8,610 nucleotides of DNA from Nitrososphaerota archaeon (GCA_016206275.1 JACQRY010000210.1:1-8610); one strand, 5' to 3'; counted from the stretch's first letter, positions 1 through 6,455 are shown. The notes: generated by a model from the letters alone, not told the origin. Translations and numbers: made by a program.

Positions 1-336
1 ACCTATCAGGTTCCACGGCGCACATGTTGATACATACATGGTAGCATTATCCCATGCGAACCACCGTCAATGGTATCATCTTCCAAGGCTGAACATCGAT
101 TTGCAGCCTTGGCAGATTGGAAGAGGATGGCAGGGATTCCGATAATCACGTTTTGAAGTGGTGTTCCTCAGCGCGAAGGCAAGGATGACGGTTACGCCTA
201 CTAGCTACGGTCGTGACGGGTCCACCAAGTAGAAGGTGAAGCCAACGTTTGCTTTGCAGACTTTTGCTCGTGCGTCGGAGCTAGATCTGAGATCGAACCA
301 TGTTTTTAAGGAGCCAGATTTTCAGAAGGTTTTGGT
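1..336. other. Left-edge region without a convincing gene
   Basis: No open frame of useful length lies here. On the plus strand one frame is open from base 2 to a TAA at 143-145 (about 47 codons, no start inside the window needed). It could be the 3' end of a gene beginning to the left, but its translation is rich in His and Trp (for example WQIGRGWQGFR at the end) and matches no family I know. The remaining roughly 190 bases contain stops in all frames. Only the promoter-like element near 303-310 stands out. Confidence 0.5.
303..310 (+). promoter_or_regulatory. Possible TATA box of the PEPCK-like gene
   Basis: The T-rich element tttttaag lies about 27-34 bases upstream of the ATG at 337. 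In archaea the start site usually falls about 25 bases after the TATA box, which would put it within a few bases of the ATG and give a leaderless mRNA. No good Shine-Dalgarno sequence is close to the ATG; an aaggag at 308-313 is too far upstream. The assignment comes from position and composition only. Confidence 0.35.
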
Positions 337-1821
337 ATGGGTCTCCTCGGCGAGGAAGCTTGGAAACTCCTAGGCCAGTGTCGGGAGATCGATAACCCTC
401 GGGTTTCATTGCTACAGGAGGCGGCTAGGCAGCATAGCGTGCCTAACAACGATGGACTTCTTGTGTTTCACTCTAGGATAACTGCTCGGAGCCCCGACGT
501 GACTGTAGACAATGTGAACGCTGCAGGCGAAGATGTACGGAAGCGGGTCAGAGAAGAGGTCAAAGCTCTTCAGGAATACATTCGCGGTAGAGATTTCTAT
601 ATCGTCGACCGATCGGTGGGAAGTAGCCAAAGGCTCTCGTTGAAAGTCCGGGCCGCCGTCTCGGCCAAGCACCCTCACCTCGCGTTGATGTTCGCACACA
701 ATTACTTCCCTTCACAGGAAGATGTTGAGCCAAATTTTCTGACCATCGATATTCCCGAGTGGCCAAGAAAAGGGATCTATGTCGACCCGGAGGACGGCGT
801 CACACTCATCCTGGGGACTGATTACTACGGGGAACTGAAGATGAGTGCGCTACGCTTGGCGATGAACGCGGCGAGAAACAGAGGTCACATGCTGGGTGTT
901 CACGCGGGGAGCAAGTTCTACCACGTTCAGATTAAGGGGGAGCAGCGGGAGAAGGGCGTGCTTATCTTCGGCCTCAGTGGAACTGGAAAGTCCACGATCT
1001 CGATGGCAAGCCACGGTCTACAGCCTCCGGAAAAGACTTCCGTTAGGCAGGATGATATCGTGGTGTTGGACATGCAAGGCTACGCCTCGGGAACTGAGAT
1101 GAACCTTTACCCGAAGACCGATACTGTCAACGAAATACCGGCTCTGAAGGCGGCGGTTACCCATCCGCAATCGGTCTTGGAGAATGTGGCGGTTAAGGAT
1201 GGCCGGGTGGACTTCGATGACACCAAGTTCTGCGCCAATGGTAGGGCCATAGGCATACGGGATGCCATGGAGATAGCTGATGGTGGGGTAGATTTGCCGC
1301 GTGTTGATGCATTGCTATTCCTGACGCGCAGAAACGATTACCCAGTAGCAAGCCGCCTTATCAGCCCTGAGCAAGCGGTTGCGTATTTTATGCTGGGCGA
1401 GTCGGTGAGGACGGCTGCTGAGGCTGGGAAGGCCGGGGAGTCCCTCAGGGTGCCGGGCTTCGATCCCTTCATCATCGAGCCTAAGAGCCTGAACGGGGTC
1501 CTCCTCCACAAGATACTCAAGGCCAACCCTTCAATCCAGGCATTCGTACTGAACACAGGTTTCGTCGGCGATGTCAAGATCCCCCCTTCACAGACTCTAC
1601 CCGCCGTTCTCGGGATTGTTACCGACAGTGTAAAATGGTCCCATAGCGAGATTCTGAAGCTTGATGTTGCTGAAGAAGTCTCGGGGAGCAGTCTATCAAA
1701 ATACGATCCTTCGAGAACGCTCGGCGGGGAGTACGCAAAACACATGGTATCCTTAAGACAGGAGAGACGGACGTATTTACAGCGCTTTCAAGGCCTAGAG
1801 TATTTGGCTGACACTGTGTAG
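337..1821 (+). CDS. Divergent ATP-type phosphoenolpyruvate carboxykinase-like protein
   Basis: This 494-residue protein belongs to the ATP-dependent PEP carboxykinase family, whose members interconvert oxaloacetate and PEP in the cytosol at the gluconeogenesis/anaplerosis node; classical enzymes have about 530-540 residues. Landmarks in order: ARSP (50-53) with the substrate-binding Arg; GTDYYGELKM (160-169), matching the family's GGTxYxGExKK; His189 in the MHCSAN position; P-loop GLSGTGKST (212-220); QDD (238-240), matching the metal-binding DD; VLENV (280-284); FDD (293-295); NGR (301-303), matching ENTR; FLT (328-330); SPEQA (343-347); VLNTGFVG (404-411). Oddities: Met169 replaces the second Lys (Lys213 in E. 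coli), a metal ligand; ENTR is reduced to ANGR; and the C-terminal arginine-rich nucleotide region is poorly kept. It may be a true archaeal PEPCK or a paralogue with another phosphotransfer activity. The ATG is the only start between the TAA at 307-309 and the conserved core. No partner gene is close by. Confidence 0.8.
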   Translation: MGLLGEEAWKLLGQCREIDNPRVSLLQEAARQHSVPNNDGLLVFHSRITARSPDVTVDNVNAAGEDVRKRVREEVKALQEYIRGRDFYIVDRSVGSSQRLSLKVRAAVSAKHPHLALMFAHNYFPSQEDVEPNFLTIDIPEWPRKGIYVDPEDGVTLILGTDYYGELKMSALRLAMNAARNRGHMLGVHAGSKFYHVQIKGEQREKGVLIFGLSGTGKSTISMASHGLQPPEKTSVRQDDIVVLDMQGYASGTEMNLYPKTDTVNEIPALKAAVTHPQSVLENVAVKDGRVDFDDTKFCANGRAIGIRDAMEIADGGVDLPRVDALLFLTRRNDYPVASRLISPEQAVAYFMLGESVRTAAEAGKAGESLRVPGFDPFIIEPKSLNGVLLHKILKANPSIQAFVLNTGFVGDVKIPPSQTLPAVLGIVTDSVKWSHSEILKLDVAEEVSGSSLSKYDPSRTLGGEYAKHMVSLRQERRTYLQRFQGLEYLADTV

Positions 1822-1954
1822 TCTATAAGAATCCAAGAGGCGCCACCGTTTGTCTAACTTGTGCCCGCCTATGATTAGGAAAAAGTCTGATGCTAATGCC
1901 GTTCACCACCACTCCGTATACCCTCTGGCCGTTTCACAGCGGCGCAAACCACAA

Positions 1955-1973
1955 CAGAGTCAGCATAACTCTG
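1955..1973. repeat. Short inverted repeat, possible hairpin or operator
   Basis: The arms cagagt (1955-1960) and actctg (1968-1973) are perfectly complementary around a 7-base loop. It lies about 130 bases after the PEPCK-like stop codon and about 150 bases before the V4R gene, so it could be an RNA hairpin of the upstream transcript or a protein-binding site. A 6-bp stem is short enough to arise by chance. Confidence 0.3.
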
Positions 1974-1984
1974 GATTCTGATTA

Positions 1985-2016
1985 ATGATAGAGGGATCTT
2001 ATGATAGAGGGATCTT
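1985..2016. repeat. Perfect 16-bp tandem duplication
   Basis: The unit atgatagagggatctt occurs at 1985-2000 and again, base for base, at 2001-2016. The duplication lies about 70 bases upstream of the TATA-like element of the V4R gene. The spacing fits tandem regulator sites, but a recent slippage duplication is equally possible. Confidence 0.85.
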
Positions 2017-2081
2017 ACCGAACAGAATACTAGTACATTCTCCTTGTAGTTTAGGTGTATATCCCAAGTGTTCCAATAGTA

Positions 2082-2089
2082 TCTTTAAG
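2082..2089 (+). promoter_or_regulatory. Possible TATA box of the V4R gene
   Basis: The sequence tctttaag fits an archaeal TATA box and lies about 33-40 bases ahead of the TTG at 2122. Transcription would begin around 2110-2116, immediately at or before the ATG at 2112, which opens a five-codon out-of-frame mini-ORF. No Shine-Dalgarno sequence is visible before the TTG. Confidence 0.35.
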
Positions 2090-2121
2090 GCAATCTTCGA
2101 GTCTTTCACTTATGAACAATC

Positions 2122-2655
2122 TTGTCTGAGCTAAACGTTGTGGAAAGGTCTGCTCGGGTTACGGATTTCTTTGAGTTGGATCCTGACCGCGGGGTTTTGA
2201 GAAACAGGTTCGATAAGGGCAGGGTGTTTATCCTATCTGCAAATGCCTTTAGAATTATTCAGGAAGGGCTTTACGAGGCTTATTCGACTGGAGGGCCAGC
2301 GATTCTCCATCAGATGGGTCGGTCTTACGGACGAGCCTTAGCTAGAAATAAGATTGCCGGGGAAACCGAGGTCAAATTCGTAACAGATCTACAGATGCTA
2401 GGCTCGGCGGCTGGATGGGGAAGAATCGAGCTGACGGGTAGCATCACGTCTGATAAGGATTCTAAGCTGGTCTTTAGAAACTGCGTCTTTTGTGCGGCTT
2501 CTCCATCGAGCAATAAACCTGAATGCTACTTTCTAGTAGGTATGGTTCAAGGCGTGTCGGACGAAGTCTTTCCAAACCGATTCAAGGCATTCGAAGAAAA
2601 TTGTATGCGGAAAGGAGACAAAAATTGCGAGATAATACTCCATAGAACAGCATGA
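2122..2655 (+). CDS. Stand-alone V4R (4-vinyl reductase) domain protein
   Basis: The 177-residue protein is mostly one V4R domain, a small-molecule-binding fold found in bacteriochlorophyll synthesis proteins, in aromatic-responsive activators of the XylR/DmpR type, and in many archaeal stand-alone proteins of unknown ligand. The N-terminal half (about 1-90) resembles the helical part that precedes the core. The diagnostic C-terminal part holds CYFLVGMVQGVSDEV (135-149), then Cys161 and GDKNC (165-169), matching the family pattern of one Cys before a G-rich turn and a final C...GD..C pair. Extra cysteines at 121 and 124 are notable. There is no DNA-binding or kinase domain, so a sensor, chaperone or carrier role is inference. 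The frame opens after a TGA at 2113-2115. TTG at 2122 is the first start and GTG at 2140 the alternative; the next ATG is too deep in the domain. The upstream duplication may be regulatory. Confidence 0.75.
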   Translation: MSELNVVERSARVTDFFELDPDRGVLRNRFDKGRVFILSANAFRIIQEGLYEAYSTGGPAILHQMGRSYGRALARNKIAGETEVKFVTDLQMLGSAAGWGRIELTGSITSDKDSKLVFRNCVFCAASPSSNKPECYFLVGMVQGVSDEVFPNRFKAFEENCMRKGDKNCEIILHRTA

Positions 2656-2663
2656 CTCGATTG

Positions 2664-2683
2664 GATTGAAAGGCTTTTCGATC
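2664..2683. terminator. Hairpin between convergent genes
   Basis: Eight base pairs (one G-T wobble) can form between gattgaaa (2664-2671) and tttcgatc (2676-2683) around the loop ggct. The hairpin starts 9 bases after the V4R stop and lies 35 bases beyond the end of the convergent dehydrogenase gene, so it could limit read-through from both sides. No T-run follows on either strand, which is atypical for both bacterial and archaeal terminators. Confidence 0.3.
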
Positions 2684-2718
2684 ATTGTGCTCGTGCAACA
2701 TTATCGGAATCTTCTTTC

Positions 2719-4131
2719 CTACTGTGACTGTCGCCGCAGAGTAGGTTGCGGAGCTTCTTTTCTACTGTTTTTGTTTCCCGTACCTATGGTGATCAGTCTG
2801 AGGTTCTCAAAATCTGCAGGGTTAAGGATTCTTCTCCCATCGAGTATGACCAGATTCGAACTTGTGAGACGCGACACAAGCTTTCCTGTTATCTGCTTGT
2901 AGGCTTCATGGTTGGTAGCAACAACGATTAGGGATGCGTCTCTAATGGTCTTGGCGATGTCATCTGTTAGAATTACGTTCGAGGGCAGGTCTCTATCTTG
3001 CTTTATCAGGGGATCATGGACCCAGATCTTCATGTTTATCCGCTGCAATTCTCTGACTATATCATAAGTAGGGGATAGTCTCTTGTCTGGGATATTCGCT
3101 CTGAAAGCAAGTCCTAGGACCGCTGCTTTCTTTCCCACAAGATCCGTTCCCTTGTCTTTAGACTCGCCGATAGCGATCCTGAGCCAGTAGGAAGGCATGG
3201 CGTCGTTAATCTCACGGGCCAATCTTGTCATAGCTACCTTTTCTCCGACTTCTTCAGCGACGCTGATCAGGAAGTGCGGGTAGATGGGTATGCAGGCGCC
3301 TCCTACCCCTATTCCTGGCTGATGGATATGCGAATATGGTTGGGAGTTGGCTGCTTGTCTTGCCTCCCAGAAGTCGACTCCGGTTGCCATGGAGATCTTG
3401 GCGAATTCGTTGGCTAGAGCGATGTTCACGTCCCGGTAGATTCCTTCGAAGATTTTTTCAGCTTCGGCTGCTTCCATTGTTGTCAACTTAAGGACGCCTT
3501 TGCTGGCGATCATGCTGTAAAGCTTAGCCCCTGCTTCCAAGCTCTTGGGTCCGGCTCCTGAAACGATTGCTGGGTAGTGTTCCTCTATGTCTGCTACTGC
3601 TTGGCCTGATGATGTTCTCTCGGGGCTGTAGATGTAGAGGAAGTCTTTTTCGGTTTTGAGTCCTGATTTTTTCTCTAGTCTTGGTATCAGGAGTCTTCTG
3701 CTTGTCCCGATGGGGATGGTGGGTTTGACGATGACGGTGTCGCCTTTCTTCAGGTTTCTTGAGGTATTGTCGATTGCCGATAATAATGTGGAGAGATCTG
3801 CCTTACTGTTACGTAGACCGACTGGGACTGTAAATATCTTGATGTTGCTTCGTCTGTATGCTTCTTCCGGATTGGTGGTTGCGTGGAACCTTCCGCTCTT
3901 TATTCCTTCCAGATATGCTTCTGCGACCCTTGGTTCACCTGTATGGGTTTTTCCTTTGTTGGCGAGACTTACTACAGAGGGGTCTTTGTCAAGACCCATT
4001 ACTGTGGCTCCTCTCCGGAGCCAGACTGCGGCTATGGTTGAGCCTACAAATCCTAGGCCGCATACCGTTATTCTTAGTGGTGTCGCCAGCTTTTTCTTGC
4101 TGGTGTTTTTCTCTGTCAATTTGGTGTTCAT
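2719..4131 (-). CDS. Nucleotide-sugar dehydrogenase (UDP-glucose/UDP-ManNAc 6-dehydrogenase family)
   Basis: This 470-residue enzyme of the UDP-glucose/GDP-mannose dehydrogenase family oxidises C6 of a nucleotide sugar to a carboxylate with two NAD+. An N-terminal Rossmann domain has GLGFVG (25-30) and the acidic end of strand 2 (GLDKD, 46-50). The central domain has YSPER (168-172) and the catalytic Lys226 within EKIFEGIYRDVNIALANE (225-242). The thiohemiacetal-forming Cys280 lies in GVGGACIPIYP (275-285). The C-terminal domain has AVLGLAFRANIPDKRLSP (337-354) and VHDP (371-374). The best match is the WecC-like (UDP-ManNAc) branch because of the IGVGGxCIPIxP form, but that branch normally has His where Ala279 stands, so the substrate is undecided. 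The length is slightly above the usual 420-440 because of lysine-rich N-terminal and basic C-terminal tails. The ATG lies 6 bases after the nadE stop, so translation is probably coupled. Confidence 0.9.
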   Translation of the reverse strand: MNTKLTEKNTSKKKLATPLRITVCGLGFVGSTIAAVWLRRGATVMGLDKDPSVVSLANKGKTHTGEPRVAEAYLEGIKSGRFHATTNPEEAYRRSNIKIFTVPVGLRNSKADLSTLLSAIDNTSRNLKKGDTVIVKPTIPIGTSRRLLIPRLEKKSGLKTEKDFLYIYSPERTSSGQAVADIEEHYPAIVSGAGPKSLEAGAKLYSMIASKGVLKLTTMEAAEAEKIFEGIYRDVNIALANEFAKISMATGVDFWEARQAANSQPYSHIHQPGIGVGGACIPIYPHFLISVAEEVGEKVAMTRLAREINDAMPSYWLRIAIGESKDKGTDLVGKKAAVLGLAFRANIPDKRLSPTYDIVRELQRINMKIWVHDPLIKQDRDLPSNVILTDDIAKTIRDASLIVVATNHEAYKQITGKLVSRLTSSNLVILDGRRILNPADFENLRLITIGTGNKNSRKEAPQPTLRRQSQ

Positions 4132-4137
4132 TCGAAC

Positions 4138-4929
4138 CTATTTTGGGGGCTGCATGACTGGTGGGGGGTTTCTCTTATGGGTACTCTGTTTGTGCATGGC
4201 GAGGATTCTTCTGATCAGTTTCATGTTCAGACCTGTTTCTTCAGATGCTTTTTTCTCGTTGAAATTGAGGTCGAAGACCGTGTATAGTATGCGATCTATA
4301 TCCTCGTAGCTCGCCCCGATCTCGGTTTCCGCTTCATGACCTCTCCAGAGTCTGGGGCTGCTCTTCTTGGAGATGATTTGACTTGGAACGGCGAGGAACC
4401 GTGCCAGTTCTTTGACCTGCGTCTTGTACAATCCGGCTAGAGGTTGGAGGTCGACTCCTCCGTCTCCGTATTTCGTGAAGTATCCTATCAGTGCTTCGCT
4501 TCTGTCTCCTGTCCCTAGGACTAATCGGTTAAATGTTTTAGCGTGATGATAGAGGATGGTCATTCGGATTCTTGCTCTGAGGTTTCCTTCAGATATCTTA
4601 TCTTGAGGCAGGTGCCTCATGTAGCTTTGGTGTATTGTCGCTATGTCGATTAGCTTCGAGTCAACTCTAAGGGTCTTTGCAATAGTTTTGGCGTCATCGA
4701 TGTCCTGTTTAGGTGTGACTCTTGCATCCGGCATTATTAATCCCAGAACCCCTTCTTTTCCTAGGGCTCGGCATGCAAGGTATGTTGATGCTGAGGAGTC
4801 TACTCCTCCGCTCAACCCTATTACGATTCCTTCTGCCCCTGCCTCGGTCTTCTTATTCAAGATGAACTGTTGGATCTGATGTGAAATGGTTCGGTAATCT
4901 CTTTTAGTTATGTCTTCGAGTCGGATCAC
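4138..4929 (-). CDS. nadE: NH3-dependent NAD+ synthetase
   Basis: NadE amidates deamido-NAD+ with ammonia and ATP, the last step of NAD synthesis. With a GTG start at 4929 the protein has 263 residues, the usual size for the single-domain ammonia-dependent type; there is no glutaminase domain. The PP-loop SGGVDS (40-45) binds ATP. GTGDRSE (139-145), GYFTKYGDGGVD (149-160), LYKTQVKELA (168-177) and the LWRG...E.G.SYEDID stretch (195-212) are family signatures. The frame stays open far upstream to 5463, but that part is antisense to the nucleotidyltransferase gene and has no NadE character. TTG at 4971 (277 residues) is the rival start and would be almost leaderless. GTG is preferred because known archaeal enzymes start about 10-15 residues before the first helix (YRTISHQIQQFI here). 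It forms an operon with the NAD-using dehydrogenase downstream. Confidence 0.92.
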   Translation of the reverse strand: MIRLEDITKRDYRTISHQIQQFILNKKTEAGAEGIVIGLSGGVDSSASTYLACRALGKEGVLGLIMPDARVTPKQDIDDAKTIAKTLRVDSKLIDIATIHQSYMRHLPQDKISEGNLRARIRMTILYHHAKTFNRLVLGTGDRSEALIGYFTKYGDGGVDLQPLAGLYKTQVKELARFLAVPSQIISKKSSPRLWRGHEAETEIGASYEDIDRILYTVFDLNFNEKKASEETGLNMKLIRRILAMHKQSTHKRNPPPVMQPPK

Positions 4930-4995
4930 AGGCTTTCTAACTGGGATGTGTGAATTAACCCTTCCTCTCAAATCCTTTCGTTGTTTGGCAGTAGC

Positions 4996-5006
4996 ATATT
5001 TAAAAA
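4996..5006. promoter_or_regulatory. Shared bidirectional TATA element between nadE and the nucleotidyltransferase
   Basis: The run atatttaaaaa reads as a TATA box on both strands. On the plus strand it lies about 26-36 bases before the ATG at 5032, predicting a leaderless or nearly leaderless mRNA. On the minus strand its predicted start site falls around 4972-4976, next to the alternative nadE TTG at 4971 and about 45 bases before the preferred GTG at 4929. No other TATA-like sequence exists in this short gap. Confidence 0.6.
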
Positions 5007-5031
5007 GAAGTAATCGGTCAACTGCTGATAT

Positions 5032-5736
5032 ATGAAGGCCATAATCTTGGCCGGTGGTCAGGGTCTTAGGCTTCGGCCCCTGACTGATGATAAGCCCAAG
5101 CCCATGGTTCCTGTCAACGGGAAGCCTATTGCTGAGCTGCAGCTGAATTGGCTTAGAAGGAATCACGCTTTGGAGCAGATTGTGTTTGCTTGTGGACACC
5201 GCTGGGAGAAGCTGAGGGAGCACTTTGGCTCCAGCTATGAGGGGGTTCCTGTTGAGTATGCGGTTGAAGAGTCTCCTCTGGGGACTGGCGGAGCCATCAA
5301 GAGCATTATCAAGAAATATGATTTGCAGGGTGATGTGCTGGTGATGAATGGTGATATGTTGACTGACCTGCCGTTGGAGCGGATGCTTGATACGTATCGG
5401 ACGACCCAGGCTATGGCCACCATGATGCTGGTGCCTTATCGTTCTCCTTATGGTGTGGTTCACATAGATAAGCTGAAGATGATTAGGAAGTTTGATGAGA
5501 AGCCTGAGTTTCCTGATGTTTGGATTAACGGCGGCATTTATGTTCTAGATGCGAAGCGGATCGTTGGGAGGTTGCCTGACGCGGGGGATATTGAGAGGGA
5601 GACTTTTCCGAAGCTGGTGACCTATGGCGAGCTTTCAGCTCACCCATACTACGGGTTCTGGCGCGTGGTTGACTCTATTAAGGATCTGCGGGCGGTTGAA
5701 GAAGAGATGCTTGCCCAAGAGGCCAGCTCTTCCTAG
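5032..5736 (+). CDS. Sugar-phosphate nucleotidyltransferase (GDP-mannose / NDP-hexose pyrophosphorylase-like)
   Basis: This 234-residue single-domain enzyme of the NTP-transferase family makes an NDP-sugar and pyrophosphate from an NTP and a sugar 1-phosphate. The signature LAGGQGLRLRPLT (6-18) with KPKPMVPV (21-28) binds the nucleotide phosphates. SPLGTGGAI (81-89), NGD with the metal ligand Asp108, FDEKP (154-158), NGGIY (166-170), GDIE (185-188) and WRVVDS (210-215) follow in the usual order. It lacks the C-terminal left-handed beta-helix of GlmU-like enzymes and is close in size to HddC/mannose-1-phosphate guanylyltransferase-type proteins. The exact sugar and base cannot be read from sequence alone. 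The ATG at 5032 begins exactly at the conserved MKAIILAGG. It is divergent from nadE and the sugar dehydrogenase, suggesting joint supply of surface-glycan precursors. Confidence 0.9.
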   Translation: MKAIILAGGQGLRLRPLTDDKPKPMVPVNGKPIAELQLNWLRRNHALEQIVFACGHRWEKLREHFGSSYEGVPVEYAVEESPLGTGGAIKSIIKKYDLQGDVLVMNGDMLTDLPLERMLDTYRTTQAMATMMLVPYRSPYGVVHIDKLKMIRKFDEKPEFPDVWINGGIYVLDAKRIVGRLPDAGDIERETFPKLVTYGELSAHPYYGFWRVVDSIKDLRAVEEEMLAQEASSS

Positions 5737-5820
5737 GTTCAGGTTTCCTGTAACTTGTCGATTCGGGTCGCGCTTCAGCTCTGTCGTGTTTGTGTGAGAT
5801 TAATCTGTAGAATTATTGTT

Positions 5821-6414
5821 TTATCTGTCGTCTTCTATTCGGCGCATCATGTATCGTCGTAGTGACGTGCCCTGTCCCATGATGGCGTGTCTTCGCCTGT
5901 CGAAGAGTATCACAAGGTTATCTTTGGAATCCTGTAGTCCATGTACGTATATTCCTCTTACAGCTCCCAGGAGTAGTCGTTCGTCGACTGAGTCCTCTAA
6001 TCTGAGGAGGCTTGCTAGGAGCCCGTAGACTTCGTTGAGCTCCTCATTGAGTTTTATATCGTCATCGTTCGCTAGAAACGGGGATACTGTTATGCCTTCG
6101 CTTAGGGGGTATAGGTTTGGCCTGCCTTCTTCGTCGGTGCGGGTGTAGGCGACTCTTTTCTTGCAGAGCTCGCAGTAGTAGGACTGAGCTATGAATGTGA
6201 CCTGATAGAATTTCTTCTTCTCTGCGGAGAGTTTTTGAAGTTCATCGCTGGTCAGCAGTGCTGGGCCGTATTCGGTTCTTGTGTAGCATCTGATCTGGAG
6301 CCCTGATTCTTGTGGGGCGCCTGCTTCTCGGCCTACGACATCGGCTACCTTATGGAGATGTCTGACGACGAAGGGCGATGTTCCGAGGATATGTTTTGAG
6401 GGGTCTGGCTGCAT
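5821..6414 (-). CDS. Conserved-looking hypothetical protein with a CxxC motif, downstream of cetZ
   Basis: I do not recognise this 197-residue protein. It is soluble, with no signal peptide or membrane segment. Cys43 and the pair YYCELCKKR (Cys81, Cys84) could hold a metal, but a fourth ligand is not obvious. An acidic stretch (NDDD, 116-119) leads into a predicted helix (about 121-140). The C terminus is strongly charged with alternating Arg and Asp (RRYMMRRIEDDR, 186-197). Its frame is clean, its ATG at 6414 is the first start, and codon use matches its neighbours, so it is probably a real gene. It lies 65 bases behind the CetZ-family gene in the same direction and may be co-transcribed with it; a weak TATA-like element in the gap allows independent expression. 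A CetZ-linked role is only inference from position. Confidence 0.7.
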   Translation of the reverse strand: MQPDPSKHILGTSPFVVRHLHKVADVVGREAGAPQESGLQIRCYTRTEYGPALLTSDELQKLSAEKKKFYQVTFIAQSYYCELCKKRVAYTRTDEEGRPNLYPLSEGITVSPFLANDDDIKLNEELNEVYGLLASLLRLEDSVDERLLLGAVRGIYVHGLQDSKDNLVILFDRRRHAIMGQGTSLRRYMMRRIEDDR

Positions 6415-6455
6415 TACAATGGGCTCTCTGAGGGGGGCTTTCTCACTGGTGGTGT

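Larger units (their letters stand above)
1822..2121. other. 300-base spacer with small repeats and a promoter
   Basis: No coding frame is evident. The spacer holds a 6-bp inverted repeat (1955-1973), a perfect 16-bp tandem duplication (1985-2016), an 8-bp palindrome tactagta (2027-2034), and a TATA-like element (2082-2089) in front of the V4R gene. It is longer and more AT-rich than the other spacers in the window, which suits a regulatory region. Confidence 0.5.

Noticed and set aside
2..145. Open frame entering from the left edge
   Set aside because: At 47 codons it could be a gene's 3' end, but chance opening is likely and the residues (many His and Trp) match nothing; it is mentioned only in the left-edge entry.
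1338..1745. Minus-strand open frame of 135 codons opposite the PEPCK-like gene
   Set aside because: It covers conserved motifs of the plus-strand gene and has no domain of its own.
3656..4309. Plus-strand open frame of 217 codons opposite the dehydrogenase N terminus
   Set aside because: It overlaps two well-supported minus-strand genes, including their junction; its Leu/Phe/Ser-rich translation is what the reverse of Lys/Glu-rich coding sequence gives.
4930..5463. Upstream continuation of the nadE frame, open for about 178 codons
   Set aside because: It is exactly antisense to the strongly conserved nucleotidyltransferase core, its translation is a low-complexity mix of His, Gln, Leu and Ile with no NadE similarity, and family length supports a start at 4929 or 4971.
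5797..5806. Ten-base perfect palindrome agattaatct between convergent gene ends
   Set aside because: It has no loop and no extension on either side; this size is expected by chance in AT-rich spacer, and the following tttta is too short for a convincing terminator.
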